64,000 bases of DNA, taken from assembly GCF_001651855.1 (NCBI RefSeq), contig NZ_LNQC01000076.1:262572-326571 (forward strand), read 5' to 3'. This DNA comes from Sinorhizobium americanum. Lineage in GTDB: Bacteria; Pseudomonadota; Alphaproteobacteria; Rhizobiales; Rhizobiaceae. The notes beneath the pieces were generated by a model, which made no database searches, was not told the DNA's origin, and saw only the letters and a program-made list of their open reading frames with translations. Shown here one piece after another: positions 43,975-52,203 of the stretch. The position numbers and the translations under genes were made by a program. Every line of letters starts with the position of its first letter. The stretch's first letter is position 1.

Positions 43975-44876
43975 GTGACGCTATCAGGACCGATTCCGAA
44001 ATGCTGCAGTCGCCAGGTCTCACGGAACGTATGCTTTCGGCGCTCCGCCGCGCGGCCGGCAAGCTTGCCGAGGAGCCGCTTGGTCTTGCCGGCTTCGCGA
44101 TCATCGGCTTGCTCCTGCTGGTAGCCGCCTTCGCACCGCTGATCGCCCCATATGACCCGACCGCCCAGTCGCTCTCGAACGCGCTGCAGCCGCCGAGCCT
44201 GGCGCATCTCGCCGGCACCGACGAGTTCGGGCGGGACATCTTCAGCCGGCTCCTCTACGGCTCGCGCATTACCATCCAGACGATCTTCTTCGTCTCGATC
44301 ATCGTCGGCCCAATCGGACTGGTCATCGGCGTCGTCTCCGGTTTCTTCGGCGGGCGCACCGATGCGATCCTGATGCGCGCCACCGACATTGTGCTTTCCT
44401 TCCCGTCGCTGATCCTGGCGCTTGCCTTTGCGGCGGCGCTCGGTGCCAGCCTTTCGACAGCGATCATCGCGATTTCGCTCACCGCCTGGCCGCCGATCGC
44501 CCGTCTCGCCCGGGCCGAGGCGCTGGTGGTTCGTAATGCCGACTATGTCGCGGCCGCGCGGCTCTACGGGGCAAGCCGGCTTCGCATCCTCTTCCTGTAC
44601 ATCGCCCCGATGTGCATCCCCTCGGTTATCGTCCGCCTGACGCTCAACATGGCCGGCATCATCCTGACGGCCGCGTCGCTCGGCTTCCTCGGCCTCGGCG
44701 CCCAGCCGCCGGCGCCGGAATGGGGTGCGATGATCTCGAGCGGCCGCAAGTTCATGCTCGATTTCTGGTGGGTGGCGGTGATGCCCGGCATTGCAATCCT
44801 CTTGACCAGCCTCGCCTTCAACATCGTTGGAGATACGCTCCGCGACATCATGGACCCACGCCATGCCCGATCGTGA
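43971..44876 (+). CDS. Peptide-type ABC transporter permease (DppC-like)
   Basis: A 301-residue permease. The first helix is near LGLAGFAIIGLLLLVAAFAPLIAPYDP, then the HLAGTDEFGRDIFSRLLYGSR motif, and the EAA loop VAAARLYGASRLRILFLYIAPM near 195. The start overlaps the DppB-like stop (ATGA), and the stop overlaps the ATPase start by 14 bases. This tight packing indicates translational coupling along the transporter operon. Confidence 0.9.
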   Translation: MSDAIRTDSEMLQSPGLTERMLSALRRAAGKLAEEPLGLAGFAIIGLLLLVAAFAPLIAPYDPTAQSLSNALQPPSLAHLAGTDEFGRDIFSRLLYGSRITIQTIFFVSIIVGPIGLVIGVVSGFFGGRTDAILMRATDIVLSFPSLILALAFAAALGASLSTAIIAISLTAWPPIARLARAEALVVRNADYVAAARLYGASRLRILFLYIAPMCIPSVIVRLTLNMAGIILTAASLGFLGLGAQPPAPEWGAMISSGRKFMLDFWWVAVMPGIAILLTSLAFNIVGDTLRDIMDPRHARS

Positions 44877-45714
44877 CGCTTCGCCGATCCTTTCCATCCG
44901 CGACCTGAACGTTCGCTTCGGCCGAGACGCGGTCGCCGCCGTCACCGATGTCAGCTTCGACATCGGCCGCGAGCGCGTCGGCATCGTCGGCGAATCGGGT
45001 TCCGGCAAGTCGACGACCGGCCGGGCGATCATGCGGCTGCTGCCGGCGAAGGCCGGTGTCACCGCAAAGACCATGGTCTTCTGCGGCGAGGAGCTCCTCG
45101 GCAAGTCGGAGCGGCAGATGGACCGGTTGCGGGGACAGGAGATGGCGCTGATCATGCAGGATCCCCGCTATTCTCTGAATCCCGTCCTGTCGATCGGCAA
45201 GCAGATCGCCGAGTCGGCGCGGCTGCATCTCGGTCTCAAAGGCAAGCAGGCTCTGAGCGCGGCGCGCGACATGCTGATCCGGGTACGGATCAGCGATCCG
45301 GACCGGGTGATGGGGCAGTATCCGCACCAGATCTCGGGCGGCATGGGCCAGCGGGTGATGATCGCGATGATGCTGATAGCGCGGCCCAAACTCGTCATTG
45401 CCGACGAACCCACTTCGGCGCTGGACGTCAGCGTCCGCAAGGACGTTCTCAATCTGCTTGACGAGCTGGTGCGTGAGAACAATTCAGGCCTCATCCTCAT
45501 CAGCCACGACATCCGCATGGTCGCCAGCTTCTGTGACCGGATTATCGTCATGTATCGCGGCAGGATCGCCGAGGAACTGACCAGCCTGGACAAGGCGCAG
45601 CATTCCTATACGCGCGCCCTCATCGCGGCGATGCCGGACGCGCGCCATCCGGTGAGGCGGCTTGCCGTCATGGACCGCCAGGCGCTCGAAAACATCGGGG
45701 GGAGGGTGGGGTGA
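44863..45714 (+). CDS. Peptide-type ABC transporter ATPase (DppD-like, short)
   Basis: A 283-residue ATPase. Walker [12 protein letters not shown]-loop MQDPRYSLNPVL, signature ISGGMGQRVMIAMML and Walker B LVIADEPTSALD are intact. It lacks most of the C-terminal Cys-rich oligopeptide domain of usual DppD (about 330 residues), so it is a short form. It starts 14 bases inside the upstream permease gene. Confidence 0.9.
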   Translation: MPDRDASPILSIRDLNVRFGRDAVAAVTDVSFDIGRERVGIVGESGSGKSTTGRAIMRLLPAKAGVTAKTMVFCGEELLGKSERQMDRLRGQEMALIMQDPRYSLNPVLSIGKQIAESARLHLGLKGKQALSAARDMLIRVRISDPDRVMGQYPHQISGGMGQRVMIAMMLIARPKLVIADEPTSALDVSVRKDVLNLLDELVRENNSGLILISHDIRMVASFCDRIIVMYRGRIAEELTSLDKAQHSYTRALIAAMPDARHPVRRLAVMDRQALENIGGRVG

Positions 45715-46466
45715 TCAGGGTCGAGAATCTCGATGTGGCCTTCGGCCATGGCCAGAGCCGCCACCATGTCGTGCGCGACGTCAGTTTTGCCGTGGAGTGG
45801 GGCGAGACGCTCGGCATCGTCGGCGAGTCCGGCTGCGGCAAGTCCACGCTGCTACGCTCGCTGGCAGGCCTCGAAGGCGGCTGGACGGGGCGCATCTGGT
45901 TTGACGGGCGCGAAGTCGGAAGGCTTCGAGGGCGCGAGGAGCTCAAGCTGGCGCAAATGGTGTTTCAGGACCCGTATGGTTCGCTGCACCCGCGCCACCG
46001 GATCGGCACGGCGCTCGCCGAGCCCTTGAAGGCGATGGGCCATCGCGACGATCGGGAGCGGGTGCTGCGGGCCTTGCGGCAGGTCGGGCTGCCCGCGGAT
46101 TTCGCCAATCGTTTCCCGCACGAGCTCTCGGGCGGACAGCGTCAGCGCGTGGCGATCGCGCGGGCGCTGATTTTGTCTCCGCCTATCCTGCTGCTCGACG
46201 AACCGACATCGGCTCTCGACGTGTCGATCCAGGCCGAGGTCCTCAACCTCCTGGCGGATCAGCGCGACGAGCGGAGCCTGACATTCGTGCTGGTCAGCCA
46301 TGATCTCGCCGTCGTCGCCCATATGTGCGATCGGGTCCTGGTGATGAAGGACGGGACATTCGTCGACGAATTGACGAAAAACGACCTGCAGCGCGGCGTC
46401 GCCCATGATGCCTATGCGCGTGAGCTGTTCGACGCGAGCTTCATGCAGCAGCTACAAGGCTCCTGA
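45711..46466 (+). CDS. Peptide-type ABC transporter ATPase (DppF-like, short)
   Basis: A 251-residue ATPase starting at GTG 45711 in a GTGA overlap. Walker [11 protein letters not shown]-loop FQDPYGSLHPRH, signature [15 protein letters not shown] and Walker B ILLLDEPTSALD are clear. Like its partner it lacks the C-terminal oligopeptide domain. Its last 26 bases overlap the 3' end of the convergent response-regulator gene, an unusual arrangement. Confidence 0.9.
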   Translation: MIRVENLDVAFGHGQSRHHVVRDVSFAVEWGETLGIVGESGCGKSTLLRSLAGLEGGWTGRIWFDGREVGRLRGREELKLAQMVFQDPYGSLHPRHRIGTALAEPLKAMGHRDDRERVLRALRQVGLPADFANRFPHELSGGQRQRVAIARALILSPPILLLDEPTSALDVSIQAEVLNLLADQRDERSLTFVLVSHDLAVVAHMCDRVLVMKDGTFVDELTKNDLQRGVAHDAYARELFDASFMQQLQGS

Positions 46467-46806
46467 TTCTCCTAACGAGCTCGGCGCCGTCGAACGGCTT
46501 GCTGAGGCGCGGCAGCGCGCGGAATCGCTCCGGCAGATCCGATGACGCATAGCCAGTCAGCAGCAGGACCGGCACCTGGCGCTCGAGCAGTTCGTCGACG
46601 AGCGGGTAGACGAGCTCGCCGCGCAGATTCAGGTCGAGCGTCGCCACGTCGAAACTCTCCGCGCGCGAGGCCGCGATCGACGTGCTGAGGCTGGTGAAAG
46701 GCCCGACCACCAGATAACCGGCCGCGATAAGATCGTCCTCGATTTGCAGTGCCACAAGAAATTCGTCTTCTACGACGAAGACCCGATATGGCTGCGTGGC
46801 TGTCAT
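46441..46806 (-). CDS. Single-domain response regulator (CheY-like)
   Basis: A 121-residue receiver: acidic pair E13-D14 in FVVEDE, phospho-acceptor D58 in ATLDLNLRG, Thr in LLLTGYAS near 82 and Lys in LSKPF near 107. There is no output domain. It starts within an ATGA overlap with the HWE kinase gene, so the two are made together and the kinase is its likely partner. It could relay phosphate or act as a sink for an HWE kinase in stress or light signalling. Confidence 0.9.
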   Translation of the reverse strand: MTATQPYRVFVVEDEFLVALQIEDDLIAAGYLVVGPFTSLSTSIAASRAESFDVATLDLNLRGELVYPLVDELLERQVPVLLLTGYASSDLPERFRALPRLSKPFDGAELVRRIRSLVAAA

Positions 46807-49544
46807 GGAGAAGGTTCGCGAGGGTAGGGAATGTCGATCATGCATACCAGGCCTTGCGACGCGAATTCGAGCTGGACTTCGCCGCCGAGGTCGGAGGCGA
46901 GCACGCGTTCGAGCAGCAGGCGGCCGAAACCATTGCGCTTGGGAGCAAGGACGGGAGGGCCGCCCGATTCACTCCAGCGGATATGGAGCCGATCGGTTTC
47001 CCGGTCCACCGACCATTCGATGCCGACGCCGCCGGTTTTCACCGAAAGCGCACCATGCTTCGCGGCGTTGGTGGCAAGTTCGTGGGCCGCCATGCCGAGC
47101 GTCAGGGCGTATTTCGGTGGCAGCATCATCGGCGGGCCGGAGAGCGTCACGTTATTCCTGCCGTCGTCGTGATAGGGGGCCAGTTCGTCCAACAGCACGG
47201 TTTCCAACGAGACCCCCGACCAGCTTGCTTCGGCCAGACGTGTATGGGTTTGGGCGAGCGCCCTGATGCGCGCATCGAACGAGCGATGCGCCTCGTGGAT
47301 ATCCGGGCTGACCGAAAAGGACTGGCGCGCGATCGAGCTTACGATTGCAAGCGTGTTCTTGACCCGGTGGCTGAGCTCGGCGACGAGGAGGTTGCGCTGC
47401 GCTTCGGCTTCCTTACGCTCGGTGATGTCCATGCAAACGCCGGCCAACTTGCCGGGCATTGCGGCACCCAGGGTCGAGAACTGCCCGAACGCTTCCATCC
47501 AGCGGATCCTTCCGTCGGGAAGCCTGATTCGGTAGACGACGTGATAATCCTCGCGCGTCTCCATCGCCCTGGCGATTTCCAGCTCGACAAGGAGGAGATC
47601 GTCGGGATGGATGTCGCGCTTGAAATCCTCAAACGTGCCGCCGAATGTTCCCGGCTCGAGATGATGGAGCGCCTCGAGGCCCGGCGACCAGATGATCTTG
47701 CCGGTGGCGATGTTCCATTCCCAGGCGCCCATCCGTCCCGCGCCGAGGGCGATCTGCAGCCGGCGTTCGCTCTCCTGCAGTGCTTCCTCGGCCTGCTTGC
47801 GCGCGGTAATGTCCACTGATGCGGCCACGGCGCCGATCACCTGGCCGGCGGCGTCCCGTAGTGGCGTTGCGTTGCCGAAGAGGTGACGCGATGTCCCGTC
47901 TTCGAAGCGGACTTCTTCCTCGAAATTCGGCACCATTTCGCCGCGCGCCGCGCGCTGCACCGGGAGCTCCTCGGGCGATAGCTCCTTACCTGCCGAAAAG
48001 ACGCAGAAATTATCGGGCCGCTCATCGCTCGATGCCGAAAGCGACAGGTTGGAGTCCGGTGCCTGGCGGAGAAGCTCATAGGCGGCTCGGTTGCCGCTGA
48101 TGATACGGCAATCGGGCGTACGTGCGATCCAGATCGAAGCCGGTACGGCCTCCATGATGGCCATCAACTCGGCTGCGCGTGCCCTCTCGCTTGCCTCGTT
48201 GCGACGCAGCTGCTCTTCGGCCAGACGCCGCGCCTCGTCGGCGCGCATGCGCTGAATGCTGAATCCGAGCTGGCGGGCGATCGTCAATGCCACGTCGATC
48301 TCGTTGTCGGTGAAAGCATGCGGCAGATCATAATAGGTCATGAACTTGCCGATGAGCCTGCCGTCGGCGACAAGCGGGATGAAGCCAAGCGCATGGATAC
48401 CTTCAGCCTCGATGACCGGCCTGAGAGCGGCCAGCGCGTCGGCTTGCGCAACATCTTGGAGGAAGATTGGCTGCGGATCCCGCTCCCCGCCGGTCCAGGG
48501 AGAATGACCGTCTACCGCGCTTCGATATTCTGGCGACAGGCCGCGCCAGGCGACGAAATGCATCTTTGCAGAACTGTCGGTTGCCGAATTGTCGAAAATC
48601 AGAATGGAGGCCCGGTGGCAGCAGAGCGCGCCCTGGATGGCATCGAGCGCCGCCTCATACACCTCCGAGATGTCCTGGGCCCGGTGCAGCCGCTCGGTGA
48701 GGCGGTAAAGCGCTGCTTGTTCGCGCAGACGAGCGGCGAGCGCCGCGGCGCCCCGTCTTTGTTCGGTAATGTCGCGGGCAATCTTGGACGCACCGATGAT
48801 GCGCCCAAAAGCGTCTCGAACCGGCGAGACGGTCAGCGATATATCGATGAGCCTGCCGTCCTTGCGGCGGCGCGTCGTCTGGTAGTGATCGATACGCTCG
48901 CCGCTGCGGATGCGCCTGAGGATATTGGGCTCCTCATTCTCATAGCCGGGCGGCATGAGAATGGTGATCGACTTGCCCACCACCTCGTCGACCCGATACC
49001 CGAACAGCCGCTCGGCACCCTTGTTCCAACTCGTTATGATGCCGTTCAGATCTTTGGCAACGATGGCGTCGTCCGAGGATTCGACAATGGCCGCCAGATA
49101 GCGGGAATCCTTTTCCGCGCTCTTGCGGTCGGTAATGTCGACGAGGAGATTGACTGCGCCGGTAAGTTCACCGGACTCGTCGAAGATCGGTGTGGGATGC
49201 GGGAGCAGCAACGCGGTCGAGCCGTCCGGTCGAACCGCCAGCAGTTCCTGGCCCCGGATCGGCTGTCGCCCTTTCAGAGCCATGGCCATCGGGCATTCGT
49301 CGTGCCGCAGGGGCGCGCCGTCGGGGTGCCGAAGCTTCCAGCTGACGCACCAGCGGTCCCGGCCGATCTCCGGCTGGCGCCCGGCGAGGCTGGCTGCGGC
49401 CGGGTTGCAATAGGTGATGTAGCCTTCCGCATCGGTGGTGTAGACGGCGACGGCAAGCGCATCGAGTGCCGCTCGAAAATCCGGTGACCCCAACACACTC
49501 AGATCGCCCAAATCGAATTTGGGCAGAGTCTCCGCACTGCACAT
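46803..49544 (-). CDS. PAS/GAF sensor histidine kinase of the HWE family
   Basis: A 913-residue cytoplasmic kinase without transmembrane segments. Order: PAS (about 20-150), PAS with DITEQRR (155-275), GAF (about 290-440), PAS (465-590), PAS of fold 3 type with DITERKE (600-720), then HWE kinase. The phospho-acceptor His is in ELSHRVKN near 735, the N-box in HELATNAAKHGALS, and the WxE-type motif in IRWSESGGPPV. HWE kinases often feed PhyR or single receivers. GGAGGGAAC precedes ATG 49544. An EcfG-type promoter suggests that it belongs to the general stress regulon. Confidence 0.9.
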   Translation of the reverse strand: MCSAETLPKFDLGDLSVLGSPDFRAALDALAVAVYTTDAEGYITYCNPAAASLAGRQPEIGRDRWCVSWKLRHPDGAPLRHDECPMAMALKGRQPIRGQELLAVRPDGSTALLLPHPTPIFDESGELTGAVNLLVDITDRKSAEKDSRYLAAIVESSDDAIVAKDLNGIITSWNKGAERLFGYRVDEVVGKSITILMPPGYENEEPNILRRIRSGERIDHYQTTRRRKDGRLIDISLTVSPVRDAFGRIIGASKIARDITEQRRGAAALAARLREQAALYRLTERLHRAQDISEVYEAALDAIQGALCCHRASILIFDNSATDSSAKMHFVAWRGLSPEYRSAVDGHSPWTGGERDPQPIFLQDVAQADALAALRPVIEAEGIHALGFIPLVADGRLIGKFMTYYDLPHAFTDNEIDVALTIARQLGFSIQRMRADEARRLAEEQLRRNEASERARAAELMAIMEAVPASIWIARTPDCRIISGNRAAYELLRQAPDSNLSLSASSDERPDNFCVFSAGKELSPEELPVQRAARGEMVPNFEEEVRFEDGTSRHLFGNATPLRDAAGQVIGAVAASVDITARKQAEEALQESERRLQIALGAGRMGAWEWNIATGKIIWSPGLEALHHLEPGTFGGTFEDFKRDIHPDDLLLVELEIARAMETREDYHVVYRIRLPDGRIRWMEAFGQFSTLGAAMPGKLAGVCMDITERKEAEAQRNLLVAELSHRVKNTLAIVSSIARQSFSVSPDIHEAHRSFDARIRALAQTHTRLAEASWSGVSLETVLLDELAPYHDDGRNNVTLSGPPMMLPPKYALTLGMAAHELATNAAKHGALSVKTGGVGIEWSVDRETDRLHIRWSESGGPPVLAPKRNGFGRLLLERVLASDLGGEVQLEFASQGLVCMIDIPYPREPSP

Positions 49545-49575
49545 CTGTTCCCTCCGCACGTCGCATAACACCAGA

Positions 49576-49601
49576 CAACGCCACTGATCGGAGCTTTGTT
49601 C
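49576..49601 (-). promoter_or_regulatory. EcfG/RpoE2-type promoter for the HWE kinase operon
   Basis: Minus strand: GGAAC (49601-49597), 17-base spacer, CGTT (49579-49576), 32 bases before the ATG at 49544. Exact consensus motif and canonical distance to the gene. Confidence 0.6.
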
Positions 49602-49615
49602 CAGAATGACCCCAA

Positions 49616-49671
49616 AGTGTTAGGGGTGTAGCGCCCGGACTGCGGTGTTAGGGTCGTCGCCGGAGGGTGTA
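49616..49671. repeat. Short repeats upstream of the ExsH-like gene
   Basis: GTGTTAGGG occurs at 49616-49624 and 49644-49652, and GGGTGTAG at 49623-49630 and 49664-49671. They lie 50-105 bases before the glycanase start. They could be binding sites for an activator of exopolysaccharide-linked genes, but no known motif is matched. Confidence 0.4.
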
Positions 49672-49720
49672 GCCCTTGGGCTTCGCGGAGGAGGAGGTCA
49701 CTCAAAACTGGAGACATATG

Positions 49721-51118
49721 ATGAGCAGAACTGTGCTGAACGCCGTGGGCAAGCCGCTCTACTATAGCGGAAGCTCGACGGCCTGGTTTTCCGCCACCGG
49801 ATCGGGGCCGACACTCTATGGCACCGCCGGCAATGATTCCATTTGGGGCGACAGTTCCGTCAACGTCACCATGATCGGCGGGAAGGGTGACGATATCTAT
49901 TATCTCTATTCGGGGATCAACCGGGCCCAAGAGGCCGCCGGCGAAGGCGTCGACACGATCAACACCTGGATGAGCTATACGCTGCCGGCGAATTTCGAGA
50001 ACCTGACCGTCACGGGCAACGGCCGGTTCGCCTTCGGAAACGACGCCGACAATATCATCAAGGGTGGCTCGGGCAGCCAGACGCTTGACGGCGACGGCGG
50101 CAACGATGTCCTGATCGGCGCGGGCGGGGCCGACACCTTCGTGTTCGCGCGCGGCAACGGAAGCGACCTTGTCACCGACTTCAACTTCGACGACACCGTG
50201 CGCCTCGACGGCTACGGGTTTACCTCTTTCCAGCAGGTTCTGGACAATGCTAGCCAGGAGGGAGCCAATCTGCGGCTTGCCTTGGCAGACGGCGAGAGTT
50301 TGGTGTTCGCCAATACCACCGTCGACCAGTTGCAGGCGCACCAGTTCAGGCTCAGCCTGGACCGCTCCGTGCTGACGCAGACATTTTCGGACGAGTTCAA
50401 CACGCTTCAGCTGCAAAATGGCACGAGCGGCGTCTGGGAACCCAAATTCTGGTGGGCGCCGGAAAAGGGAAGCACGCTTACCGGAAACGGCGAACTGCAG
50501 TGGTACATCAATCCGAGCTATCAGCCGACCGCTTCGGCCAACCCGTTTTCCGTCAACAACGGCATTCTGACAATTACCGCCAAGCCCGCGTCGGAGGCAA
50601 TTCAGGCCGAAATCAACGGCTATGACTACACATCCGGCCTATTGACGACCCATTCGTCCTTTGCCCAGACCTACGGCTATTTCGAGATCCGCGCCGACAT
50701 GCCGGACGACCAGGGCGTCTGGCCGGCCTTCTGGCTGCTGCCGGCCGATGGCTCCTGGCCGCCGGAACTCGACGTCGTCGAAATGCGTGGCCAGGATCCG
50801 AATACCGTTATCGCCACCGTTCATTCCAACGAGACCGGTTCGCAGACCAGTATTGCGAGCGCAGTGAAGGTTGCTGACGCCAGCGGCTTTCACAAATACG
50901 GGGTGCTTTGGACGGAAGACGAGATCGTCTGGTACTTCGACGATGCGGCAATCGCACGTGCCGACACGCCGTCAGACATGCACGACCCGATGTATATGCT
51001 CGTCAACCTGGCAGTCGGGGGCATCGCCGGCACGCCGAGCGACGGGCTCGTCGACGGGTCGCAGATGAAGATCGACTATATCAGGGCCTATCAGTTGGAC
51101 GCCGACTGGCAGATCTAG
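49721..51118 (+). CDS. Secreted GH16 beta-glycanase with RTX repeats (ExsH-like)
   Basis: A 465-residue protein from ATG 49721 (GGAG seven bases before it). The N-terminal ~200 residues carry Ca-binding RTX-type repeats, for example GGKGDDIYY near 55 and GDGGNDVLIGAGGADTFVF near 125. The GH16 lichenase/laminarinase domain follows (about 225-465), with catalytic motif ELDVVE near 345. No Sec signal is present, so type I export is expected. Length and layout match S. meliloti ExsH, an endoglycanase that trims succinoglycan after PrsD/PrsE export. The exo genes are not in this window. Confidence 0.85.
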   Translation: MSRTVLNAVGKPLYYSGSSTAWFSATGSGPTLYGTAGNDSIWGDSSVNVTMIGGKGDDIYYLYSGINRAQEAAGEGVDTINTWMSYTLPANFENLTVTGNGRFAFGNDADNIIKGGSGSQTLDGDGGNDVLIGAGGADTFVFARGNGSDLVTDFNFDDTVRLDGYGFTSFQQVLDNASQEGANLRLALADGESLVFANTTVDQLQAHQFRLSLDRSVLTQTFSDEFNTLQLQNGTSGVWEPKFWWAPEKGSTLTGNGELQWYINPSYQPTASANPFSVNNGILTITAKPASEAIQAEINGYDYTSGLLTTHSSFAQTYGYFEIRADMPDDQGVWPAFWLLPADGSWPPELDVVEMRGQDPNTVIATVHSNETGSQTSIASAVKVADASGFHKYGVLWTEDEIVWYFDDAAIARADTPSDMHDPMYMLVNLAVGGIAGTPSDGLVDGSQMKIDYIRAYQLDADWQI

Positions 51119-51120
51119 GC

Positions 51121-51157
51121 GAGGCGGACAGGGAGGCGGGCGCCAGGTCCGCCTCCC
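51121..51157. terminator. Bidirectional stem-loop between the ExsH-like gene and the sugar-binding-protein gene
   Basis: GAGGCGGAC (51121-51129) pairs with GTCCGCCTC (51147-51155). An alternative pairing is GGGAGGCGG (51131-51139) with CCGCCTCCC (51149-51157). The region lies between two convergent gene ends, so it can serve both transcripts. No strong T-tract. Confidence 0.6.
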
Positions 51158-51166
51158 TCGCGCATA

Positions 51167-52156
51167 CTATTTCTGGATGCAGGTATCCGCGGTGTCCTTG
51201 GTGCATTCGTCGAGACCGGTGAAGACCGGATCTTCGACTGGCTTGCCGGCGATAAGGTCCATCATCACCGAGGGCGCCTTGTATCCCATCTCGAAGGGCC
51301 GCTGCCCGACGAGGGCGGTCACCAGTCCCTCCTTGGCGATCGCCACTTCCTCGCCGATCGTGTCGGCAGCGCCGATCACGAACTCGTTCTTGGCGATCTT
51401 GTCGGCCATCGGCTTGAACAGGTCGCGGTAAGGCTGCGGTGCGCCGAACAGCGGCCACCCGCCCATGATGCCGAAGGCATCGAGGTCGGGATTGGCGGCC
51501 AGGATATCGGTCATCGCCTGGACGCCCTTGGCGCCGTCGTCGTTGGTAAAGACCGGGCACCCGGCAACTTCGGTCCAACCGCCTTCGCCCTTGAGCTCCG
51601 CCAGCCCTTTTTGACCGGTCAGCGCATCACGCATGCCCTGGGCACGGCGCAGAATATTGTCGGCGCCGGGATTGCCTTCGATGGTGCAGATCTTGCCGCC
51701 ATTCGGCTTGCCCTTCTTGATGTACTCACCGATGCGGAAGCCCATCAGGTAATTGTCCGTGCCGAGATAGGTTTTGCGCAGAGCCGAATCTTCGGCCGCG
51801 AGATCCGCGTCGAGTGTCATGACCGGAACTGTCGGATTTGCGGTCTTGAGCGTCTGGGCAATGAGCTTGGCGTTCGAGGGCGAGATGGCGATCGCTGCGG
51901 TATCCGCCTTGCCCAGCATGTCTTGGACGATCTGCGCCTCTCCGGCCTCGTCGGATGTCGAGGCAGGGCCGGTGTAGAAGCATTCATACTCCGAATCCGG
52001 GTTTTCCTTGTTCCACTTCTGGCAGCCCTGGTTGATCGCCTCGAAGAACGGATTGTCGAGGCCTTTCACGACAATGACAAGCTGCTTCTTCTGGGCCAAA
52101 GCGGTACCGGCGGTGAGCGCCAGCACGGCTGCAGCAAGCAATAATGCCTTCCTCAT
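51167..52156 (-). CDS. Sugar ABC transporter substrate-binding protein (Frc/Rbs type)
   Basis: A 329-residue periplasmic protein, signal MRKALLLAAAVLALTAGTALAQ. The mature protein has the ribose/fructose-type fold: LDNPFFEAINQGCQKWNKENPD, ...AIAISPSNAKLIAQTLKTANPTVPVMTLDAD near 95-125, and DAFGIMGGWPLFG near 220. GGAGGAAA precedes the ATG. It lies on the opposite strand to the ATPase and permease genes, downstream of an epimerase gene, which is an uncommon split. Confidence 0.9.
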   Translation of the reverse strand: MRKALLLAAAVLALTAGTALAQKKQLVIVVKGLDNPFFEAINQGCQKWNKENPDSEYECFYTGPASTSDEAGEAQIVQDMLGKADTAAIAISPSNAKLIAQTLKTANPTVPVMTLDADLAAEDSALRKTYLGTDNYLMGFRIGEYIKKGKPNGGKICTIEGNPGADNILRRAQGMRDALTGQKGLAELKGEGGWTEVAGCPVFTNDDGAKGVQAMTDILAANPDLDAFGIMGGWPLFGAPQPYRDLFKPMADKIAKNEFVIGAADTIGEEVAIAKEGLVTALVGQRPFEMGYKAPSVMMDLIAGKPVEDPVFTGLDECTKDTADTCIQK

Positions 52157-52203
52157 GCTTTCCTCCCTTGAAACGCGCGGACACCTCGTGTCCGCGACAC
52201 CAG

